Assembly (NCBI RefSeq): GCF_000702265.1 | Contig: NZ_JNKZ01000004.1 | Coordinates: 558,001 to 622,000 of the forward strand | Direction: 5' to 3' | Origin: Butyrivibrio sp. NC2002 | Lineage (GTDB): Bacteria > Bacillota > Clostridia > Lachnospirales > Lachnospiraceae | Length of the DNA: 64,000 nucleotides | Shown here: piece after piece, positions 34,016-42,747 of the stretch | Layout of the letters: each line of letters begins with the position of its first letter | How positions within the stretch are numbered: position 1 is the first letter of the stretch | Notes under the pieces: model-generated | Seen by the model: only the letters and a program-made list of their open reading frames with translations | Databases searched by the model: none | What the model was told of the DNA's origin: nothing | Program-made: the position numbers and the translations under genes

Positions 34016-36097
34016 TTATCTTCTTCTATATCTGCTATTAATTACTGTGCTTGCAGCATTAGGAGAAGTCGACTCGCTATTGTCTCCTGTTGTTTTATCA
34101 TCCTGCATATTTGTGCTATCGCCGTTAGTTCCGGCATTTTCACTACCCCAAGCGCCGGAAGGTGTATTTGCCGAGCTGTTTCCCGTGCCAGCTGATGTGG
34201 AACTTCCGGAATCACTTCCTGTTCCTGTATCTATATCATCTTTATTCTGACCGGAACTATCTGTAGAACTAGCGGTTCCCGGATTTTCAGGTACAGGGAT
34301 TTCATTATCATCTGTATTTCCTGTGTCTGACGATCCGGTTCCTGTATTTCCCGTATTTCCTGTGTTACCGGTATCAGAAGAGCCGCTTCCGCTATTACCT
34401 GTATTAGAAGATCCGCTTCCAGTATCTTCTTTTCCGGAAGAATCACCTGTATCTGAACTATCACCGGAATCACCTGTATCATCCTTTTGAGGATCATCGC
34501 TTCCGGTATTTCCGCTATCTGAGCTCTCTTCTTTAACCTTCTTAAGGTCAGGGAAGGTATAAGTTACATTTGTCTTTTCCTTATCTACCTGAATAGTATA
34601 ACTTCTGGTCTCATAGCCATCTCTTTGAAGTGTGACCATATGCTGTCCGGCATTTTTTTCAAAGCTGATCGGTATGATTCCTACGTAGTTACCGTCAAAA
34701 TAGGCCTCTGCACCAATAGGAGCATCAAAAGATATCTTGTAACCTGTTATAGCATTTTCGTCCTCTTGTGAAGATGAAGAATCAGATGAACTCGATGTTG
34801 TTGATGTTGCTGAGGAATCTGATCCCGTAGATGTAGATGAGCTCGACGTATCTACTTCTACTGTCGTTGCTGCTGCGCTGCTGTCAACTCCTGCAGTTGT
34901 TGAAGTTGAGGATGATGCGCTACTTGCCGCTTTTTTAGTATTATTGGTAGTTGCCTCAGAGCTTGCCGAGGTTGATGTTTCCGGTACCTCGGGTATTGAA
35001 ATTGAGGTTGATGAATCAGCACTCTCTTCTTCGCTTGCAGATTCAGATGTATCTGCATCATCTTCCTCTTCTTTTTCCTGATTTGGTTCAAGGTCTACAA
35101 AAATCGAAGCATCTTTTTCGCCAACCTTCAGGTACTTATCCACAGCGGTGTAACCATCAGCCATAACATGAAGGCTATGCTTCCCATAAGTAAAGCTGTG
35201 TGGCACTTCTGTTATTATCTCTTCGCCGTCCACAAAAACTCTTGCTTCTGAAGGTGTGACATAAAATGTAACATTACCTTCCTTTTCCTTCTGAATAGAT
35301 ACAACGCCTGTATCTATAACGGTCTCTTCATTTCTTGCAACAACAATTTCTGAATTAAGCTTAGCCCCGTTTCCTGAGATTGAGACATTATAGCTTCCTT
35401 CAGGTGCACTTATAAGCATATTTGGAGTAATTTTCCTTATAACTTCCTTATCGAGTTCTATCCATGCTCCAACCAGACTTCTGTCATCCACAACGTCTGA
35501 TGAAAGGCTCACATATCCGTGTCCTCTCGTTACGACTATACTGTAGATTTCCTTGTCTATTCCGCTAACCCTTATGGTATCGGTGGGAAGGATATCTTCA
35601 GGATTTACAGCCTGATCATCAGCTATCAGAATGGTTTTTCTCGTAAGATGAAGAGTTTCTCCATTTATTTTTGCAGTCTGATCATCGCTTATAAGATTAA
35701 AATCTTTTACATTTTCCTTAACCCATGCTTCACCGGACACAACACAAGAATTTAAGTGCTTGGTGCCCTTTAAAAAGGTTATATCCACAACCTGTCCGAT
35801 TGTCAAAAGAGTTGCAGAAATAGGTCTCCCATATATGTCATAAATATGAGTTGTGTTGTCATAGCTTAATGTATAATTTTTTCCAGTGTCGTGATTTCTA
35901 AACTGAATCGTCTTTGAATATGTATTTATCTGCTTTATAGAAGCTGTATCTGCAGAGTCATATTTTCCAAGGAGTGTTACCCTTGTTTTAGAATCGAACA
36001 AGTCCGACTCAGACGCTGCATATACGCTTAATGACTGCCCTAAAAAAACAGATGTTGTCATTATCATTGTAAGTAATAATCGCATTGTTTTTTTCAT
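34016..36097 (-). CDS. Secreted PEGA-domain protein with low-complexity Ser/Gly/Thr tail
   Basis: A 693-residue exported protein. A signal peptide (about 1-27, ending VYAAS) precedes a region of about 250 residues with no known fold. Two PEGA domains follow: one with VTPSEARVFVDGEEI and ADGYTAV, the other with APIGAEAYFDGNYVG and RDGYETRSY. They are joined by a Ser/Thr-rich linker of about 100 residues, and the last 170 residues are tandem repeats built from Ser, Gly, Asn, Thr and Asp. Such tails suggest cell-wall spanning. There is no LPXTG motif. The start is ATG 36097 (GGAGGGG upstream). It sits between cca and rqcP in a housekeeping operon, an odd place for a surface protein. Confidence 0.85.
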   Translation of the reverse strand: MKKTMRLLLTMIMTTSVFLGQSLSVYAASESDLFDSKTRVTLLGKYDSADTASIKQINTYSKTIQFRNHDTGKNYTLSYDNTTHIYDIYGRPISATLLTIGQVVDITFLKGTKHLNSCVVSGEAWVKENVKDFNLISDDQTAKINGETLHLTRKTILIADDQAVNPEDILPTDTIRVSGIDKEIYSIVVTRGHGYVSLSSDVVDDRSLVGAWIELDKEVIRKITPNMLISAPEGSYNVSISGNGAKLNSEIVVARNEETVIDTGVVSIQKEKEGNVTFYVTPSEARVFVDGEEIITEVPHSFTYGKHSLHVMADGYTAVDKYLKVGEKDASIFVDLEPNQEKEEEDDADTSESASEEESADSSTSISIPEVPETSTSASSEATTNNTKKAASSASSSTSTTAGVDSSAAATTVEVDTSSSSTSTGSDSSATSTTSSSSDSSSSQEDENAITGYKISFDAPIGAEAYFDGNYVGIIPISFEKNAGQHMVTLQRDGYETRSYTIQVDKEKTNVTYTFPDLKKVKEESSDSGNTGSDDPQKDDTGDSGDSSDTGDSSGKEDTGSGSSNTGNSGSGSSDTGNTGNTGNTGTGSSDTGNTDDNEIPVPENPGTASSTDSSGQNKDDIDTGTGSDSGSSTSAGTGNSSANTPSGAWGSENAGTNGDSTNMQDDKTTGDNSESTSPNAASTVINSRYRRR

Positions 36098-36152
36098 CAG
36101 TTTCCCCTCCGTCACCATACCAAAATGACGTAAAATACCGCTTTTTTACAAA

Positions 36153-37523
36153 TTAATTATCTAACGATTTCCTGTAAGTTGCAAGGTGATCTGTGTCAAG
36201 AAGATAGGCTTTAGTATTGTGCTCAGGATATTCCAAAACATCACTAAGCATTTCCTTTAGTACATCCCCAAGCTCTTTCCCCGCCGGGATTCCTTCTTTC
36301 ATAAGGTCACTTCCGTTAACCGCCAGATCTTTTAGCGATAAGCACTCATTATTCTTTTTTATCTCGTCATAAAGCTCCCTGACTTTTTCTATCCAGGCAA
36401 GCTTCTCTTTTCTTTTATATTCGCTCTGCGCAAGTGTATCTGCTTCTTTTACAAAAAGAAGTGGCAAAAATAGCTCCTCGCCAACCTTGCTTATTGCTTT
36501 TCTTACACTCTTTTTTTCGGCAGGAAATCTGTAATCATGATATCTTATAAGCTTCTCTACAACATCCATTGTATTCCTGTCAAACTTTAATCTCTTTAAT
36601 ATATTTACTGCAGTAACAGCACCTTTTTCGGCATGCCCATGGAAATGGTCCACACCTTCATCATCTGTTACCCTGCAAGATGGCTTCTCGATATCATGAA
36701 AAAGCATGGTAAGTCTGAGCGCCTTATCACTTTTTACATATTCAACAGATCTGATAATATGCTCCCCAACAGTATAAACATGATGAGGATTATTCTGCGC
36801 TGTCTCCATGCAAACATCAAATTCAGGCATTATTACCCCGGTTATCCCAAGTTCATAGAGCCTCCTTACTTCCCCCGGATTATCCGAAGTAATGAGTTTT
36901 ATCAGCTCAACCTGTATTCTCTCTGCGCTTATTCTATTAAGAGTATCAGCCAGTTCTTTAATAGCAAGAGAAGTATTTTCTTCTATGCCATATCCAAGTT
37001 GTGCCGCAAATCTCACAGCTCTCATCATCCTGAGAGCATCCTCTGTAAAGCGCTCCTTTGGATCGCCAACACATCTTATGACCTTTTTCTCTATATCCAA
37101 AAGGCCGTCAAACTCATCTACCAGGCCTTCTTCATAGCTGTAGGCCATGGCATTTATGGTAAAGTCTCTTCTCTTTAAATCTTCAATAAGGCTGGCGGTA
37201 AAAGTCACATCCTTGGGATGTCTTCCATCCTCGTATTCGCCGTCTATGCGATAGGTTGTGACTTCAAAGCCTTCCTTATCCATCATAACAGTTACAGTAC
37301 CATGAGCAATTCCGGTATCTATGGTGCGCGTAAAAAGTGCCTTAACTTCTTCAGGTCTTGCACTTGTTGTGATATCCCAGTCTCCCGGCTCTCTTCCAAG
37401 GATACTGTCTCTTACGCATCCGCCAACCACATATGCTTCATATCCTGCTTCATGAAGCGTTTTCAATATCTGATTAGCTTTATCAGGTATTTTTATTGTA
37501 ATATCTTTGCCTGTATTGCTCAT
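36153..37523 (-). CDS. cca: CCA tRNA nucleotidyltransferase with HD domain
   Basis: Adds or repairs the 3' CCA of tRNAs. The catalytic head has GGCVRDSILG (34-43) and the metal-binding Asp48 and Asp50 in GDWDIT, then RRDFTINAMAYS and DALRMMRAVRFAAQLGY. A class II neck/body is followed by an HD domain (about 250-350) with LFHDIEKP and HGHAEKGA. The length of 456 fits HD-containing Firmicutes enzymes. Both tRNA genes in this window lack an encoded CCA, so the enzyme should be essential. The proS gene ends 32 bases upstream. Confidence 0.95.
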   Translation of the reverse strand: MSNTGKDITIKIPDKANQILKTLHEAGYEAYVVGGCVRDSILGREPGDWDITTSARPEEVKALFTRTIDTGIAHGTVTVMMDKEGFEVTTYRIDGEYEDGRHPKDVTFTASLIEDLKRRDFTINAMAYSYEEGLVDEFDGLLDIEKKVIRCVGDPKERFTEDALRMMRAVRFAAQLGYGIEENTSLAIKELADTLNRISAERIQVELIKLITSDNPGEVRRLYELGITGVIMPEFDVCMETAQNNPHHVYTVGEHIIRSVEYVKSDKALRLTMLFHDIEKPSCRVTDDEGVDHFHGHAEKGAVTAVNILKRLKFDRNTMDVVEKLIRYHDYRFPAEKKSVRKAISKVGEELFLPLLFVKEADTLAQSEYKRKEKLAWIEKVRELYDEIKKNNECLSLKDLAVNGSDLMKEGIPAGKELGDVLKEMLSDVLEYPEHNTKAYLLDTDHLATYRKSLDN

Positions 37524-37555
37524 TTTCTAAAGGTCTGTAATCTCCGTTTCAATAA

Positions 37556-38992
37556 TTAATATGCTCTGCCCCAGTAAACCATCTTCTTAGCAGGTTTGCC
37601 GCAGCATACGCATGTACCTGCCAGATTCTCCTGCTCAAAAGGAATACATCTGCTGGTAACTGAATAATCTTCCTTGATCTTATCTTCGCAAGCTCTCTCG
37701 CCGCACCACATAGCCTTAACAAAGCCCTTTGTCTCCTTGAAGGCTTCTTCAAACTCTTCTTTGTTGGTTGCAGCAAAAGTATGAGTTTCAAGGTGCTTCT
37801 TTGCTCTCTCAAACATATCATTCTGAATAGCAGGAAGAAGCTCTGAAACCTTAGCAGCAACATCAGAAATTGCACACTCTATCTTTTCTGACGTATCTCT
37901 TCTTACAAGTACACACTTTCCGGCTTCGATATCCTTAGGTCCGATCTCAATACGAACAGGAATACCACGCATCTCCTGATCAGCAAACTTGTATCCCGGA
38001 CTTCTGTCTGTATCATCAAGCTTAACTCTGAACTCTGAAAGAGACTCAAGGAGCTTGTTTGCAGCATCAAGAACTCCGTCCTTCTTCTGCTGGATAGGAA
38101 CTATCATAACCTGAACAGGTGCAATTCTGGGAGGAAGCACAAGTCCTGAATTATCTCCGTGTACCATGATCATAGCGCCGATAAGTCTGGTTGTAGCACC
38201 CCATGATGTCTGATATACGTGGTGAAGCTTGTTATCTTTTCCGGCATACTGAATATCAAATGCTTTAGCAAAGCCATCACCAAAGTTGTGGCTTGTAGCT
38301 GACTGAAGAGCTCTTCCATCGTGCATAAGAGCTTCAACTGTGTAAGTAGCTTCTGCACCTGCAAACTTTTCTTTTTCAGTTTTCTGTCCCTTAATAACAG
38401 GAATAGCCATGTCTTCTGCAAGGAAATCTGCATAGACATTAAGCATCTGCTGTGTTCTCTCCTCAGCTTCCTCAAAAGTAGCATGAGCAGTATGGCCTTC
38501 CTGCCATAAGAATTCTCTTGAACGAAGGAAAGGTCTTGTCTCCTTTTCCCAACGAACAACGCTGCACCACTGGTTAAGTACCTGAGGAAGATCCTTATAT
38601 GAGTGAATCTCTCCCTTATAGTAATCACAGAAAAGTGTTTCAGAAGTAGGTCGAACGCAATATCTCTCTGTAAGTGGCTCCTGACCGCCGTGTGTAACCC
38701 ATGCTACTTCGGGAGCAAATCCTTCTACATGATCTTTTTCTTTCTGAAGAAGTGACTCCGGAATAAGCATTGGAAGGTACGCATTTGTTACTCCCGTCTT
38801 CTTGAAGCGCTCATCAAGGTGTTTCTGAATAAGCTCCCAGATTGCATATCCGGCGGGCTTAATTACCATAAATCCCTTGATGTTGGAATAACTGATGAGT
38901 CCTGCCTTAATAACTACATCGGTATACCACTGTGTGAAGTCCTCATCCATTGAGGTAATTTCTGAAACTAATTTTTTACCATCCTGTGCCAT
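37556..38992 (-). CDS. proS: Prolyl-tRNA synthetase, archaeal/eukaryotic type
   Basis: Charges tRNA-Pro. Class II synthetase core: motif 2 is seen in [18 protein letters not shown] to [26 protein letters not shown], motif 3 in [13 protein letters not shown], followed by the anticodon-binding domain and a C-terminal domain with paired Cys (MWCGERACE and [10 protein letters not shown]) ending in GRAY. No editing insertion is present. This ProRS type is common in Clostridia. GAGGAGA precedes the ATG. It is the first gene of the run proS-cca-PEGA-rqcP-divIC-tilS-hpt-ftsH. Confidence 0.96.
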   Translation of the reverse strand: MAQDGKKLVSEITSMDEDFTQWYTDVVIKAGLISYSNIKGFMVIKPAGYAIWELIQKHLDERFKKTGVTNAYLPMLIPESLLQKEKDHVEGFAPEVAWVTHGGQEPLTERYCVRPTSETLFCDYYKGEIHSYKDLPQVLNQWCSVVRWEKETRPFLRSREFLWQEGHTAHATFEEAEERTQQMLNVYADFLAEDMAIPVIKGQKTEKEKFAGAEATYTVEALMHDGRALQSATSHNFGDGFAKAFDIQYAGKDNKLHHVYQTSWGATTRLIGAMIMVHGDNSGLVLPPRIAPVQVMIVPIQQKKDGVLDAANKLLESLSEFRVKLDDTDRSPGYKFADQEMRGIPVRIEIGPKDIEAGKCVLVRRDTSEKIECAISDVAAKVSELLPAIQNDMFERAKKHLETHTFAATNKEEFEEAFKETKGFVKAMWCGERACEDKIKEDYSVTSRCIPFEQENLAGTCVCCGKPAKKMVYWGRAY

Positions 38993-39069
38993 TTTTTATT
39001 TCTCCTCGTAAATCTCTATCCCATTTTTGTGCATGGGCATCCACTTTTAAATATCGATAGTATCTTAAC

Positions 39070-39099
39070 ATGGTAAAGCTTTAAAGCGGAATTTGTCAA
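39070..39099 (-). promoter_or_regulatory. Candidate promoter of the proS-ftsH run
   Basis: Minus strand: consensus TTGACA (39099-39094), 18-base spacer, TACCAT (39075-39070, four of six matches). It gives a 5' leader of about 70 bases with a small CCCAT/ATGGG hairpin (39020-39037) and no T-box features. Confidence 0.4.
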
Positions 39100-39131
39100 G
39101 CTAATCACTAATATCATCCTATTTTATTAAT

Positions 39132-39167
39132 GAAGAAAAGCCGAAGGCAATTATCATCCTTCGGCTA
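39132..39167 (-). terminator. Terminator after the small 82-residue gene
   Basis: AGCCGAAGG (39139-39147) pairs with CCTTCGGCT (39158-39166); on the minus strand TTTTC follows. Confidence 0.8.
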
Positions 39168-39199
39168 CAATATCCATATTCAAGCCTTTATATACCATC

Positions 39200-39445
39200 T
39201 TATTGGCTGTTTCTTCCAAGCTCCATTATCTGATGGAAGGTTTCTATGTCATTTTCTGTCAGCTTTATATTGCAATGCATCTCATTTCCATCAGGAGTCG
39301 TAACCTTCATATCAAAGACGGTTCCGGGTACTATGGATGCTGCGCTCACCGCTTTAAAAAAAGGAATTACTCTGGGATGTTCGCTATTAAATGTATCAAA
39401 TCTCTGTTTAAGCTGCATTAAGGCCATTGGATTAACATTCATCAT
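39200..39445 (-). CDS. Small conserved-looking protein of unknown function
   Basis: An 82-residue soluble protein I cannot name. It opens MMNVNPMALMQLKQRFDTFN, has an amphipathic central part (HPRVIPFFKAV) and ends in a beta strand pair with DMKVTTPDGNEMHCNIKLTENDIET and a helix. Start ATG 39445 (or 39442) follows a GAGAGAGG ribosome site; an upstream TTG overlaps it. It has its own terminator and lies between tRNA-Lys and proS. Coding character is supported by ribosome site, terminator and composition; function is open. Confidence 0.7.
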   Translation of the reverse strand: MMNVNPMALMQLKQRFDTFNSEHPRVIPFFKAVSAASIVPGTVFDMKVTTPDGNEMHCNIKLTENDIETFHQIMELGRNSQ

Positions 39446-39549
39446 CTTCACCTCTCTCAAAAAATTATATTAAAAACTCATCATAAAGAATTTTAGCGCG
39501 AAAAAAAAGTACCGCCCCATGAGCTATACTCACAAAACAGTACTCGGCG

Positions 39550-39622
39550 TGCGCCTCCAGGGGCTCGAACCCTGGACACCCTGATTAAGAGTCAGGTGCT
39601 CTACCAACTGAGCTAGAAGCGC
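39550..39622 (-). tRNA. tRNA-Lys (anticodon CTT)
   Basis: A 73-base cloverleaf on the minus strand: acceptor GCGCTTC with GAGGCGC, discriminator A, D stem GCTC/GAGC, anticodon stem CCTGA/TCAGG with loop CTCTTAA (anticodon CTT), T stem CAGGG/CCCTG with loop TTCGAGC. No CCA is encoded. Confidence 0.96.
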
Positions 39623-39758
39623 TTAGCTATTTGATTGTTTGCCGCTCGCTGACGACAAGGAATATATTACATCGGTTTTTCTAATAATGCAAGCACTTTT
39701 TTAAAAAATTTTCAAATTTTCTTATTTTTTTACAAAGAGTCCTGATTATATGAGGGTT

Positions 39759-40220
39759 TTAGGCATTTTCAGTTGAAATATTTTCTGCCTTTTCGGGGTG
39801 CTCAAGCATCTCCTGCATGGTTTTCCATCCAAGAACGGCACACTTAACTCTTGCAGGCATATGTGCAATATCCTGAAGAGAAGCAGCTTCATCAAGCTCT
39901 TCTATCTGAGCCTCATCCTTGATATCACCCTTTATCATTCCCATAAATGTTCCGGCAAGTTTTATGGCATCTTCCTTTGATCTGCCGATCACCTGATCAG
40001 CCATCATGTCTACAGATGCCTGTGAAATAGCACATCCTGAGCCATTGAACAAAGCATCTTCTATAACTCCGTTCTCTATCTTAAGCTGCAAAGTAATATC
40101 ATCTCCGCAGCTGGGATTTACACCTCTTAAAACAAGATCGGGATTCTCCATCTGTCCCTTGTGTGAAGGACGAAGATTGTGCTCATTTACTATTTCTCTG
40201 TATAAACCTTTTAAATCCAT
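39759..40220 (-). CDS. sufU: SufU-type sulfur-transfer/scaffold protein
   Basis: A 153-residue NifU/IscU-fold protein. The three conserved Cys are in NPSCGDDITL, GSGCAISQASVDMM and RVKCAVLGWKT, with the Asp in the first motif, and an insert before the third Cys (about residues 90-115), all typical of SufU. In Firmicutes SufU binds zinc and takes sulfur from SufS. It is the last gene of sufCBDSU, 36 bases after sufS. AGAGGCA precedes the ATG. Confidence 0.95.
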   Translation of the reverse strand: MDLKGLYREIVNEHNLRPSHKGQMENPDLVLRGVNPSCGDDITLQLKIENGVIEDALFNGSGCAISQASVDMMADQVIGRSKEDAIKLAGTFMGMIKGDIKDEAQIEELDEAASLQDIAHMPARVKCAVLGWKTMQEMLEHPEKAENISTENA

Positions 40221-40256
40221 TTATTGCCTCTTTTCAAAAACTACAAAATATTTTTA

Positions 40257-41471
40257 TCAGTATCCCATAACACTGCGAACACCTTCAAGGTGCTTAAGGA
40301 ATCTGTCTACTTCTTCTTCAGTATTATAAAAGTACACACTGGCCCTTGCTGTAGATCCTGCGCCTATAAACTGCATAAGCGGCTGTGCACAGTGATGGCC
40401 CGCCCTTATGCATACATGGTCGTCATTAAGAACAGATGAAATATCATGAGGATGAACTCCATCCATAGTAAATGTCACGATTCCGCTGTGCTTTTCCGGA
40501 TCATTTGATCCATAGATTTTGATATAAGGAAGCTTTTTCATGCCTTCCATCATCCGGCGTGTAAGCTTATCTTCCTGCTCTCTTATAAAATCAAAACCAA
40601 CGCCCTTCAGATACTTAATAGCAGCTTCAAGACCTACCGCTCCTGCGGCATTAACAGTGCCCGCCTCAAACTTATGCGGAAGCTCAGCATAGGTTGCATC
40701 TTCTCTTGTGACATATTCTATCATCTCTCCGCCTGTAAGGAAGGGATTCATATTTTCAAGAATCTCTTTTTTGCCATAGAGAACGCCTATTCCCATAGGT
40801 GCCATAAGCTTATGACCTGAAAATGCGTAGAAATCCGCATCTATATCCCTTACATTTACCGGAATATGAGGAGCAGCCTGCGCACCGTCAACTATAACTG
40901 TTGCGCCCTTTGAATGAGCATAGGCAGCTATCTCTTTTACAGGATTGGTTACGCCAAACACATTTGATACATGACCTACAGATACAATTTTTGCTTTATC
41001 TGTGATCTTGCTTTCATATTCCTCTTTTGAAATAACGCCTTCTTCGTCAATTTCAAGATATACAAGCTTTGCCTTTTTAGCCCTTGCCACCATCTGCCAG
41101 GGAAGAATATTGCTATGATGCTCCATTATCGTGATTACGATCTCGTCACCCTCATTTACATTATCCATTCCATAGCTATATGCAACAAGGTTAAGGGATT
41201 CAGTAGTATTTCTTGTAAATATTATTTCCTCTGAAGATGAAGCACCGATAAAATCTGCAACAGTACTTCTTGCATTTTCGTAACGCTCTGTAGCATCCAT
41301 GCTTAAATCGTAAAGACCTCTAAGCGGGTTTGCGTTTGAATTCTCGTAAAAATCTTTTATAGCTTCAATAACAGCTGTAGGTCTCTGGCTTGTAGCTGCG
41401 TTATCGAAATATATATAGTCTCCCTTATTTAAAATGGGAAAATCCCCTCTAAAGTCTTCCGGTCTTGCCAT
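40257..41471 (-). CDS. sufS: Cysteine desulfurase SufS
   Basis: PLP enzyme that removes sulfur from cysteine for Fe-S assembly. It begins FPILNKGDYIYFDNAATSQRP, carries the PLP Lys in YAFSGHKLMAPMGIGVLYG, VDGAQAAPHIP with the cofactor Asp, and the persulfide Cys in IRAGHHCAQPLM near residue 365, as in group II (SufS) enzymes. The length of 404 is normal. AAGGAGA precedes the ATG, 24 bases after sufD. Confidence 0.96.
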   Translation of the reverse strand: MARPEDFRGDFPILNKGDYIYFDNAATSQRPTAVIEAIKDFYENSNANPLRGLYDLSMDATERYENARSTVADFIGASSSEEIIFTRNTTESLNLVAYSYGMDNVNEGDEIVITIMEHHSNILPWQMVARAKKAKLVYLEIDEEGVISKEEYESKITDKAKIVSVGHVSNVFGVTNPVKEIAAYAHSKGATVIVDGAQAAPHIPVNVRDIDADFYAFSGHKLMAPMGIGVLYGKKEILENMNPFLTGGEMIEYVTREDATYAELPHKFEAGTVNAAGAVGLEAAIKYLKGVGFDFIREQEDKLTRRMMEGMKKLPYIKIYGSNDPEKHSGIVTFTMDGVHPHDISSVLNDDHVCIRAGHHCAQPLMQFIGAGSTARASVYFYNTEEEVDRFLKHLEGVRSVMGY

Positions 41472-41495
41472 AGCGGTCTCCTTAGTTATTTCAAA

Positions 41496-42671
41496 TTATA
41501 AAATATTTCTTATATACTGCTGAATTCTGACAATCATTGCCTCATCGGGAATCATTCTTGCTATTGATTCCATACGGGCGCGGATCATGAGTCTTTTAGC
41601 CTCTTCTTCGTCTATGCCTCTGCTCTCCATATAGAAAAGAACATCATCTCCAAGCTGTCCTATTGAGGCACCGTGTCTTCCGTCCACATCTTCTTCCTGA
41701 CAGAGGATAACGGGCATTGTCCTGTTTATTACATCAGGGCTAAGAAGCAGAGTATCCTCCTGCTCATCACCAACTGAGCCTGCACTTCCTGCCTTGAAAT
41801 CAAGTGTTCCTCTGAAGGTCTTAACGGCCTCATCAAGAAGAACTCCCCTGAATATCATGTTGGACTCTGTCTTTTTACCAATCTGATCTGCAACATAGTT
41901 CATATCGTAAGTCTGCTTATGTCTGCAGAGATAACCTGTGTGATTGTTGTATATACTCTTATCTCCAAGAAGAGTGATCCTGTCTCCGCCCCAGGTGTCC
42001 TTTGCTCCCAGCTGCATGTTTATTGTCTCGATGTCTGCATTATCATCACAGATTCCGCCCACATCATCAAAGTGCATAACATCTTCGCTGAGCATCTGAA
42101 CCTTAATAAGGTTTATCTTTGCTCCTTCTTCTGCAAGAAGCCTTGTCTGGATTCCCAAAAATCCCTTTGCATTCTCCTCAGAATCATACTCCATGATAAC
42201 AGTGATCTCTGAATTCTTCTTAGCATGGATAACCTGACTTCCGAGAACGCAGCTTCCGTTTTTTAAGCTGTATTTTACAACTACGGGTTCCTCGGTCTTA
42301 TAACCTTCAGATACTGTATATACAGTGACAGGAACGTTCATCTCTTTCATGAGGTTATCGACTGCAGCTCCCATTCCTGTTCTTACGATCTGTCCATCAT
42401 TTAACGGTGCTGTATCTCCGTTTGGTCCGGGAAGATCTGCCTTTTTACTCTCGATCTTTTCATTTACCTTTAAAAAGATTTCTTTTACGTCATCTTCAGA
42501 TAAATCGCTTTTAACTGTGACACTTGATGGAATATTTTCCGGCTCAGGTGTCTTAGTATCTTCTATATATAAATCTTTTAAATCTATCTCGCTGTCATTT
42601 GCCTTTAAAAATCTGTAAGTCAGCGCAGGGAGATGATTTACATTCATTTTTATATCCATATCTTTTCCCAT
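41496..42671 (-). CDS. sufD: Fe-S cluster assembly protein SufD
   Basis: A 391-residue SufB/SufD-family protein, expected to form the SufBC2D scaffold. The first 110 residues are variable; the beta-helix core (about 125-360) shows DTWGGDRITLLGDKS and the C-terminal block GRHGASIGQLGDDVLFYMESRGIDEEEA with the conserved His. The start ATG 42671 has no clear ribosome site; ATGs four and eight codons later are alternatives. It is located between sufB (76-base gap) and sufS. Confidence 0.92.
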   Translation of the reverse strand: MGKDMDIKMNVNHLPALTYRFLKANDSEIDLKDLYIEDTKTPEPENIPSSVTVKSDLSEDDVKEIFLKVNEKIESKKADLPGPNGDTAPLNDGQIVRTGMGAAVDNLMKEMNVPVTVYTVSEGYKTEEPVVVKYSLKNGSCVLGSQVIHAKKNSEITVIMEYDSEENAKGFLGIQTRLLAEEGAKINLIKVQMLSEDVMHFDDVGGICDDNADIETINMQLGAKDTWGGDRITLLGDKSIYNNHTGYLCRHKQTYDMNYVADQIGKKTESNMIFRGVLLDEAVKTFRGTLDFKAGSAGSVGDEQEDTLLLSPDVINRTMPVILCQEEDVDGRHGASIGQLGDDVLFYMESRGIDEEEAKRLMIRARMESIARMIPDEAMIVRIQQYIRNIL

Positions 42672-42747
42672 TTATTATAGATGTAATTAGTACCACTTCA
42701 CATGTAAAACCCGCATTATTACAGCGGACTGGTCACCATTTATCCTA

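Noticed and set aside
34231-34497. Repetitive second frame inside the PEGA tail
   Set aside because: The Ile/Gln/Val pattern is a frame-shifted reading of the Ser/Gly/Asp repeats.
36633-37178. 181-codon plus-strand frame opposite cca
   Set aside because: Antisense to well-supported cca with no ribosome site and no recognisable domain.
38170-38628. 152-codon frame within proS
   Set aside because: Alternative frame of proS on the same strand, rich in Leu/Arg and without family features.
38993-39131. T-box leader upstream of proS
   Set aside because: Leader is only about 70 bases, with no T-box sequence and no antiterminator/terminator pair.
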